48,711 nt of DNA from CAZUNB01 sp044227985 (lineage in GTDB: Bacteria > Patescibacteriota > Saccharimonadia > Saccharimonadales > JAGPDM01), in the NCBI GenBank assembly GCA_044227985.1, contig JBGAVT010000007.1, positions 1-48,711 on the forward strand. The letters are read 5' to 3'. The notes beneath the pieces are model-generated. The model did no database searches. It was given only the letters and a program-made list of their open reading frames with translations, and was not told where the DNA came from. The translations under genes were made by a program, and so were the position numbers. Below, piece by piece: positions 43,139 to 48,711 of this stretch. The stretch's first letter is position 1. Every line of letters starts with the position of its first letter.

Positions 43139-43532
43139 GCATCAAGTATAGACTGAAGTTAACTTCCGTTAAACATAATTACCAGAACTTACTAGAATTA
43201 GTAATTCTTAGTTATATCTTCATCCCACACATAGTCGTATTTTAATAAGTGACGCCGTCCAATTCAAAGTGAGGGTCGGACGAATTCCCTGTCCCTACGT
43301 AGTTATCTGCCAGAGAGGAGATTTTTTGTTGGATAAAATACTGCATATATATCATTATATCCCCGTGAAGCGTCGAGAGTTGACGAGAGTTTACAAGAAA
43401 ATGTATCTTGATAATTGCAAGCCTACACGCTAAACTAGTTTTAGTACATTTAACAGTTTAACCCCCCTTTGCAATAGGATGAAGCCATAGACCTCGATGT
43501 CATAGGCGATTCCAATAATTTACATCTGGGAC
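43139..43532. other. Gene-poor stretch before the recombinase locus
   Basis: About 390 nt hold little: a promoter for the zinc-ribbon gene on the left, possibly one tiny reading frame (43329-43433), and no clear repeat. The segment GGGTCGGACGAATTCCCTGT near 43272 vaguely recalls a tRNA T arm but does not fold as one. Confidence 0.4.
43329..43433 (+). CDS. Possible 34-aa peptide
   Basis: A TTG start with GAGAGGAG 9 nt upstream opens a basic frame (HIYHYIPVKRRELTRVYKK) ending at a TAA. The ribosome site is good, but length and start codon make it uncertain. Confidence 0.2.
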   Translation: MDKILHIYHYIPVKRRELTRVYKKMYLDNCKPTR

Positions 43533-43637
43533 AAGCCGACCAAGAAAGCCGTGAGCCAAATGCGTGAGCGGCGGTAGCGTTCAGCGCTACTGGCAGACAG
43601 CAATCAGTGCTGTTTTCTTGTGGTCGGCTTTTTTTGA
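43533..43637 (+). ncRNA. Multi-branched structured RNA ending in a T tract
   Basis: A 15-bp closing stem is made by AAGCCGACC (43533) with GGTCGGCTT (43622) and AAGAAA (43542) with TTTCTT (43614), with a 2-nt bulge. Inside lie three stems: GCCG/CGGC (43548-43572), carrying a GTGAGC direct repeat; GTAGCG-TTCAG-CGCTAC (43574-43590); and CAGCA-ATCAG-TGCTG (43598-43612). The structure ends in seven T, so the closing stem doubles as a terminator. It sits 41 nt before a small gene and the serine recombinase. No known family is recognised. Confidence 0.65.
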
Positions 43638-43677
43638 TTTCAAGAATCTCAATGCTGGTTCCTGCCGGGAGTTAGAG

Positions 43678-43824
43678 ATGCAACCAAATCTTGTAATCAG
43701 CGTAAAAGAGGCACGTAAGATACTTGGCAAGAAGTCAGAGAATATGACAGATGACGAAATTGAAGCCATGATTGCCACCCTACAGTCCATAGCAGAACCA
43801 TTTTTGGTTAATAATGGTTCCTAA
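43678..43824 (+). CDS. Small protein upstream of the serine recombinase
   Basis: A 48-aa protein with VISVKEARKILGKKSENMTDDEIEAMIATLQSIAEPFL: a predicted helix-turn-helix-sized acidic helical hairpin. GGGAG provides the ribosome site. The start at 43678 is preferred over a longer frame that would run through the RNA structure. It is 14 nt from the recombinase gene. I have seen similar short proteins next to recombinases in candidate-phyla genomes, but name no family. Confidence 0.6.
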   Translation: MQPNLVISVKEARKILGKKSENMTDDEIEAMIATLQSIAEPFLVNNGS

Positions 43825-43838
43825 ATTATAATAGGTAT

Positions 43839-45506
43839 ATGAGTAGTGATATAGAAAAACAAGCTCCAAGGGTTCCAGAAAGGCTACTTAGAGAAAAAGC
43901 TAAACAGCTAATTACCAGGCCTGACACTGCGGTTGCTTATTTTCGAGTTTCAACAAAAGAACAGACTTTTGGTGCTAGCCCAGAGGTTCAGCGCAACAAA
44001 ATCCAGTCATTTGCCGATACCGAAGGCTTGAAGATTATCAAATGGTTCGGTGATGCTGGTATATCGGGCAAGACAGTTAATCGACGAAAGGAGCTCAAAG
44101 AGCTTCTCTCGTATTGCAAAAGAAACAGGGGCAAGATAGGCTATCTTGTTGTTTACAATATGCGTAGAGCATCGAGGGACACGATAAGCTATTATTCCGA
44201 AATAAAGTCTGTCTTGAAGCCATTAAACATTGGTATTCGCTCTGCTACGGAGCCTAGTATAGATGACAGCGCTGTTGGTGAGTTTCTTGAATCGGTACAG
44301 GTTGCGTCAGGGGCTTTGGATAATAACAACAAATCCACCTCCACTACGGATAATATGAAAGCCGTAGCCAGTGCTGGCTGGTGGCAATCGCAAGCACCTC
44401 TGGGCTGGAGTATCAAAAAAGAGCGTGTTAATGCTAGAAAAATGAGAAGCTACTTAGTCAGGGACGACTCCTCTCGTCTCGTGCAGGAACTACTAGAAAC
44501 ATACGCACGAGGCGAACTGCATCAAGTCGGACTCGTTCATCGTGCAAAGGAGCTTGGACTAAAGAATAAACATGGAAAACACCCAGAAGAAAATGGCATC
44601 AAGCACATGCTAACTGAGGCTGCCAATGCTGGATATATATGCAATAAGACAACCAACTACGAGATGTTTGCGGGCAAGCACCTAAACGATGCTCTTATTA
44701 GTGTGGAGACGTTCAATATCATACAGCGCCGACTAGGGACAACTCCCGCTGCCCAAAAGAAGCGGAAAAGCGATAAGAGCAATCCACTCTACCCTCTAGG
44801 TAAGGGTTTTATGCTATGCAACAATTGCAAGAAGCCGTTCTACTATTCAGCTCCTACCACTGGCGGCAAAAAGTCTCAGTCACCAAGGTATCACTGCACT
44901 AGGGTTGAGTGTAAAGGAATAGTACCCTCGATAAAGGCGGGTGAAGCAAACGAGCTATTTATCCGAACACTGAAAGAGATAGCCCCTTCATCAGAAATTA
45001 TGAAGCTCTATAAAGAGATATTGAAACGAGTCGCCCTGAGGCAATACGAGGGCATCAACAGGCGCATTAGCGACCTCAGGGCGGATATATCAACCCTCGA
45101 TAGCGAGAGGAAGAACGCACTACGAAAATGGGCATCTAGTGACGCTATGACCGTTGATGAGAAAGACGATATTGTACAGGCAGTTGACGAAGAGCGTGAC
45201 AGGAAAGAAGTCTTGCTTGAGGAATTAATCGCAAGCCAGAAGCTCAAAGAAAGCGAGATTGATTATGCAATGACCTATATGGCTAATCCGAGTAAATACT
45301 GGAAAAACGCTGACCTCGAACAGAGGCAAAGGTTCCAAAAACTAGTCTTCCCAGAGGGAGTATTCTTTGATAGTAAAAAACGCATTTTTGGAACCGAAAA
45401 TATAAGTCCTATTTACAGATACAAGCCCAATAAAAAAGACCCTTCAAAATCTGAAGAGTCTCTTATGGTGATCCCAAGGGGAGTCGAACCCCTGTTTTCA
45501 GGATGA
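43839..45506 (+). CDS. Large serine recombinase reading into tRNA-Glu
   Basis: A 555-aa site-specific recombinase. The catalytic domain starts with VAYFRVSTKEQ (nucleophile Ser38), a recombinase domain with APLGW follows, then the zinc ribbon (CNNC ... YHC ... C) and a long coiled coil (about residues 395-475). TATAAT lies exactly 6 nt before the ATG. The final part is encoded by the reverse complement of the tRNA-Glu terminator and the tRNA's 3' half (residues MVIPRGVEPLFSG), and its TGA stop overlaps the anticodon. This suggests insertion at that tRNA. Confidence 0.9.
   Translation: MSSDIEKQAPRVPERLLREKAKQLITRPDTAVAYFRVSTKEQTFGASPEVQRNKIQSFADTEGLKIIKWFGDAGISGKTVNRRKELKELLSYCKRNRGKIGYLVVYNMRRASRDTISYYSEIKSVLKPLNIGIRSATEPSIDDSAVGEFLESVQVASGALDNNNKSTSTTDNMKAVASAGWWQSQAPLGWSIKKERVNARKMRSYLVRDDSSRLVQELLETYARGELHQVGLVHRAKELGLKNKHGKHPEENGIKHMLTEAANAGYICNKTTNYEMFAGKHLNDALISVETFNIIQRRLGTTPAAQKKRKSDKSNPLYPLGKGFMLCNNCKKPFYYSAPTTGGKKSQSPRYHCTRVECKGIVPSIKAGEANELFIRTLKEIAPSSEIMKLYKEILKRVALRQYEGINRRISDLRADISTLDSERKNALRKWASSDAMTVDEKDDIVQAVDEERDRKEVLLEELIASQKLKESEIDYAMTYMANPSKYWKNADLEQRQRFQKLVFPEGVFFDSKKRIFGTENISPIYRYKPNKKDPSKSEESLMVIPRGVEPLFSG
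45432..45460 (-). terminator. Terminator of tRNA-Glu, inside the recombinase gene
   Basis: On the minus strand GACTCTTCA-GATTT-TGAAGGGTC (one mismatch) followed by TTTTTT. It lies antisense within the 3' coding end of the serine recombinase. Confidence 0.8.
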
Positions 45507-45540
45507 AAACCTGATGTCCTAACCACTAGACGATGGGACC
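45466..45540 (-). tRNA. tRNA-Glu (anticodon TTC), CCA encoded
   Basis: Acceptor GGTCCCA/TGGGATC, anticodon loop TTTTCAT between TCAGG and CCTGA, T loop TTCGACT, CCA at 45466-45468. The 3' 41 nt overlap the serine recombinase gene on the other strand. Confidence 0.96.
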
Positions 45541-45632
45541 GTATGCATTACGGATTACAATGCGCACTTAATAGTAGCAAAAAATGTTATAAAATCCTAG
45601 ACGTTTACTGTCTTTGCACGTAAGCTAGATAT

Positions 45633-47045
45633 ATGAAAAGCTCACAAATCAAAAATTTCAAACGAACCAAGATGATTGCAACTATTGGACCATCGACTAA
45701 TAGTTTCGATCAAGTCAAAGAACTAATAGAGAGTGGTGTTAATGGTTTCCGTTTCAATTTCTCGCATGCACAGTATGAAGATACTGCTCGCCAAATAGAG
45801 TGGGTTCGTAAGGCAAGTGTGGATCTTGCTAAGCCGGTTTCGGTGATAGCTGACACACACGGACCACAGTTTCAAATTGGGATTCTTAATAAACCGAGAA
45901 CAGTCGAGAAAGATGAAAAGCTAGTTCTTGAGTTTGAGGGTAAGGAGAGTGAGCACGTTGTGCCAACACTTCATGATTTGAGCAGCAAGGTAAAGGTTGG
46001 TGAACGGTTGATGATTAGTGATGGTCGTATCCGCTCAGTAATCACAAAAGTAGAACCGAAGAAAGTTACCATAAAGCTTGGCAACTCAGGTGTCCTAACG
46101 ACTAGAAAAGGTATTAACGTGCCCGATACCGATATGAGGGGTGATATTATCACCGAGAAAGATCGTAAAGATATCCGTTTTGCAGTTCAGCATGGTGCCG
46201 ATTATGTTGCTCTTAGCTTTGTGCAAACTGGTGATGATGTCTTGCGACTACGCCATTTTCTCGATGACTTAGACCCTGAGGTAAAAATAATTGCTAAGGT
46301 TGAAACTAAAAGTGCATCTGAGAATTTATCAGGCATTGTTCGAGCATCAGATGGTGTTATGGTTGCACGAGGCGATTTGGCGGTTGAGACTGAACCTGAA
46401 AGTGTTCCGATAACCCAGAGAAAGATTATTGGACTTTGCTTGAAGTACGGCAAAATCAGTATCGTAGCAACTCAGATGCTTGGCAGCATGACTAATAATC
46501 CAGAACCAACTAGAGCAGAAGTCAGCGATGTGGCAACTGCAGTCATCGTCGGTGCTGATTGTGTGATGTTGAGCGACGAAACAGCTAGTGGTGAGTATCC
46601 CATTGAATCAGTATTGTTTATGAAGCGTATTATTCTCTACACTGAAGAAAACTCGCCAGTTCGAGGTGTTTTCGATGATAATGAAAATCATTCCATACAG
46701 TCAGGAATTAGTGCTGCTGTTATGGCTCTAGCTAGGCAGGTCAACGCGGTCGCAATCGTGACGGAAACAACTAGCGGTAATACTGCTCGTAGCATTGCCA
46801 CGCTTCGACCAAATGTACCGATTATCATGGTGACCTCAAGACCTATGGTGGCTCAACAGTTGGCACTTGTATACGGTGGAAAAACATTCTTACGTGAAAT
46901 TGACAGCGAGTCCGGCGAGAAGATCACTGCGTGGTTACGAAAATACAAGATTCTTAACAAAAACGATATTGTTGTAATCACTAGCGGTATGTACCCAGGC
47001 CAAGTGGGCAGTACTGATACGATAAAAGTAAGGAGAATTCTGTAG
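45633..47045 (+). CDS. pyk: Pyruvate kinase
   Basis: A 470-aa glycolytic enzyme (PEP + ADP to pyruvate + ATP). It has TIGPSTNS and FRFNFSHA (with HA in place of the more usual HG), a B-domain, the K-binding KVETKSA region, DGVMVARGDLAVE and MLSDETASGEYP, and a C-terminal domain with allosteric-type SGNTAR. No extra PEP-utiliser domain. TAAGCT lies 6 nt before the ATG. Its stop overlaps the pgk start by one base. Confidence 0.97.
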   Translation: MKSSQIKNFKRTKMIATIGPSTNSFDQVKELIESGVNGFRFNFSHAQYEDTARQIEWVRKASVDLAKPVSVIADTHGPQFQIGILNKPRTVEKDEKLVLEFEGKESEHVVPTLHDLSSKVKVGERLMISDGRIRSVITKVEPKKVTIKLGNSGVLTTRKGINVPDTDMRGDIITEKDRKDIRFAVQHGADYVALSFVQTGDDVLRLRHFLDDLDPEVKIIAKVETKSASENLSGIVRASDGVMVARGDLAVETEPESVPITQRKIIGLCLKYGKISIVATQMLGSMTNNPEPTRAEVSDVATAVIVGADCVMLSDETASGEYPIESVLFMKRIILYTEENSPVRGVFDDNENHSIQSGISAAVMALARQVNAVAIVTETTSGNTARSIATLRPNVPIIMVTSRPMVAQQLALVYGGKTFLREIDSESGEKITAWLRKYKILNKNDIVVITSGMYPGQVGSTDTIKVRRIL

Positions 47046-48235
47046 TGATTTTCAATAAAAAGACGGTTCGTGATATTGATGTAACTGGGAAGCAAGTCAT
47101 CGTAAGAGTCGACTGGAATGTGCCTGGTGATGATCGGGGTGAAGTTACTGACAACTTCCGCATTTTTAAGAGTAAGCCAACGATTGATAGCTTGTTGGGT
47201 GCCGGCGCAAGTAAATTGGTTTTACTGAGTCATCGTGGTCGTCCAAAAACTGGATTCACTGAAGAATTAAGCATGAAGAAAGTTGCTGAAAAGGCCACCG
47301 AAGTGTTAGGTGAAACGGTAGAGTTTGTCGGTAATAAATTTGATGAAGATCTGAAAAGTATAGTTCAAAAATCTAAATCTAAGATCGTACTGCTAGAAAA
47401 CACTCGTTTTGATGAACGAGAAAAATCTGGCAATCCTGAGCTTGCTGAGTTGTTGGCTCAGAATGGAGATATCTTTGTAGTAGATGGCTTTGCGGTAGCT
47501 CACCGAAATGATGCATCGATCACTGGTATTGCTAAGTTTTTACCGAGTGTGGCTGGTTTGTTGCTTGAAGAGGAAGTAACGTCGTTGCTTGCTGCTATAG
47601 ATAATCCTGAAAAACCAGTTCTTGCAATCACAGGTGGATCAAAACTGGAAACGAAGCTTCCACTACTGGAAAATTTTATTGAAAAAACCGACAGAATCGT
47701 CGTGGCCGGTGTTATGGCAAACACGCTTTTGGTTGCCCAGGGATATGATGTGGGAAAGAGTGTATATGATGAAGAAGAATTACTAAAAGCAAATGAAATG
47801 TTAGATCTCGCAAAAGACAATAATGTTGCATTTGTATTGCCTACTAGCCAGGTTGCTGTCGGCAAGAGCCTGGATGATAAAAACCGTCGGGATGTAAGTT
47901 TAAAGGATGTTGAACAAGATGATTTGATATTAGATTTCGGAGATGAAAGTATTGCTGAAGTCTTAGAGCTGATTTCACAAGCTAGAACAATAATTTGGAA
48001 TGGTCCGCTTGGCTATTATGAAAATCCTGTATTCGCAAAAGGGTCACAAATGGTTGCAAAAGCAATTTCAGCTTCTGATGCTCGTTCAGTCGTTGGTGGT
48101 GGTGACACTGCTGACGTGGTTAATTCACTCGGGCTTGCCGATAAGTTTACACATGTGTCAACAGGTGGTGGAGCCAGTCTTGAGCTGCTTGCCGGGCATA
48201 AACTTCCCGCAGTTGAAGTGCTCGAGGATAAATAA
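47045..48235 (+). CDS. pgk: Phosphoglycerate kinase
   Basis: A 396-aa enzyme (1,3-bisphosphoglycerate + ADP to 3-phosphoglycerate + ATP). It has VDWNVPG, LLSHRGRPK, LLENTRFD, GGSKLETKLPLLEN, and WNGPLGYYE and GGGDTAD near the end. It starts with a GTG that shares its first base with the pyk stop. Here VD-W-N replaces the usual RVDLNVP; otherwise typical. Confidence 0.97.
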   Translation: MIFNKKTVRDIDVTGKQVIVRVDWNVPGDDRGEVTDNFRIFKSKPTIDSLLGAGASKLVLLSHRGRPKTGFTEELSMKKVAEKATEVLGETVEFVGNKFDEDLKSIVQKSKSKIVLLENTRFDEREKSGNPELAELLAQNGDIFVVDGFAVAHRNDASITGIAKFLPSVAGLLLEEEVTSLLAAIDNPEKPVLAITGGSKLETKLPLLENFIEKTDRIVVAGVMANTLLVAQGYDVGKSVYDEEELLKANEMLDLAKDNNVAFVLPTSQVAVGKSLDDKNRRDVSLKDVEQDDLILDFGDESIAEVLELISQARTIIWNGPLGYYENPVFAKGSQMVAKAISASDARSVVGGGDTADVVNSLGLADKFTHVSTGGGASLELLAGHKLPAVEVLEDK

Positions 48236-48244
48236 ACGTTTCTT

Positions 48245-48711
48245 ATGTCGAAAATTTTAGCATCTAGTCTTGATCGAAACGATGGTGTCTCAAATGTTCT
48301 TTATACCGTGCTCAAAAACGGCTCGCTTCAAGTTGATTTTTCTGGCGATCCTAGTGAATCGGACGATGATCAGCATGCTCGCCGCTTTCACGAGCTACAT
48401 AATATCAAACAAGTAGAGCATGGCTATGAGCTGCTTGAGAAGCTCGGGGCATCTTTTAAAGCTCATTCGGACAGTAAGTCTCTAATACTTCCATCACCAG
48501 CTATTTTTAAAGATAACTTTAGTTTGCTACAGCCGCTTATTAAAGTCGATTTTTTTTCTGGCGGACGATTTAGCTCTCAACAACAGATTGTAGAGTTGGC
48601 GACACATCGAGCAAGCTTATTCTCTCTTGATGCCAATGTTTATACGCACGACATACTAGACCATGCAATAGGATGGCTCTTATTTGACAAAAAGACTATT
48701 AATTCGATAAT
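48245..48711 (+). CDS. Unidentified gene, 5' part only
   Basis: An ATG 9 nt after the pgk stop opens a frame that stays open to the window end (155 codons). The product starts MSKILASSLDRNDGVSNVLYTVLKNG and has GYELLEKLGASFKAH. No domain recognised. The open frame and operon-like spacing support it as a real gene. Confidence 0.65.
   Translation, partial: MSKILASSLDRNDGVSNVLYTVLKNGSLQVDFSGDPSESDDDQHARRFHELHNIKQVEHGYELLEKLGASFKAHSDSKSLILPSPAIFKDNFSLLQPLIKVDFFSGGRFSSQQQIVELATHRASLFSLDANVYTHDILDHAIGWLLFDKKTINSI

Noticed and set aside
43260..43300. Possible second copy of the tRNA-Glu 3' end (attL)
   Set aside because: Only short scattered matches (GGGTCGGAC...CCCTGT) and no T-arm fold; not good enough to call an att site.
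43564..43677. N-terminal extension of the 48-aa gene
   Set aside because: It would be coded by the stem-loop RNA; the ATG at 43678 has a proper ribosome site.
1..48711. CRISPR array, insertion sequence with transposase, or prophage structural genes
   Set aside because: No regularly spaced short repeats, no transposase and no capsid or tail genes were seen; the only mobility genes are two recombinases.
1..48711. Alternative genetic code (TGA as glycine), as in some candidate phyla
   Set aside because: TGA ends several well-defined genes here (NUDIX, DegT, serine recombinase, SLATT-like) at the expected places.

Overview
The window is a 48.7 kb piece of a small, AT-rich bacterial genome, most likely a member of the Patescibacteria (candidate phyla radiation), probably Saccharibacteria. 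This taxonomic call is an inference. It rests on the gene mix (short malic enzyme, pyruvate kinase followed by phosphoglycerate kinase, a MurF-like ligase without its N-terminal domain next to a FemAB-type transferase, a sortase with a wall-anchored surface protein), tightly overlapping genes, and promoters whose -10 box lies directly in front of the start codon. TGA is used as a stop, so the code is standard.

Layout: 1-5 kb holds the end of glyA, murB, an alpha/beta hydrolase, tRNA-Ser and a MarR/MFS efflux pair. 5-11.4 kb holds small unknown genes, tRNA-Lys, an ABC exporter, an ArsR-type repressor with a luciferase-like oxidoreductase and an NADP-binding partner, and two genes each broken by one base in a homopolymer. 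11.5-16.3 kb is a two-component system facing a MacB-type exporter operon; both sides carry 11-bp-phased direct repeats. 16.5-23.8 kb holds tRNA-Arg, NUDIX, folD, an envelope cluster (MurF-like ligase, hydrolase, DegT-type aminotransferase, FemAB) and malic enzyme. 23.8-29.5 kb, on the minus strand, holds proB-proC-proA, a sortase and a large secreted beta-helix protein ending in an APKTG sorting signal. 29.6-34.5 kb holds a flavin reductase with a CheY-like regulator, an AdoMet-decarboxylase-like pair and a large sensor kinase.

From tRNA-Pro (34.7 kb) to tRNA-Glu (45.5 kb) lies an accessory island. It carries a HEPN-type protein facing a PIN-type protein; a four-gene minus-strand operon of a TIR-like protein, a SLATT/RipA-like membrane protein and two small partners; an Ltp-type (superinfection-exclusion-like) membrane protein preceded by an elaborate RNA structure; a stand-alone RarA C-terminal-like protein with a tyrosine recombinase; a zinc-ribbon protein; and a large serine recombinase preceded by a second structured RNA. 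The recombinase gene runs antisense through the terminator and 3' half of tRNA-Glu, as expected if an element inserted at that tRNA. The TIR/SLATT operon and the two RNA structures are the best candidates for something undescribed.

After tRNA-Glu the core genome resumes with pyk, pgk and the start of an unidentified gene. Two window-wide habits stand out: at least eleven genes have a TANNNT hexamer exactly 6 nt before the ATG (probable leaderless mRNAs), and six co-directional gene pairs overlap by exactly 8 nt.
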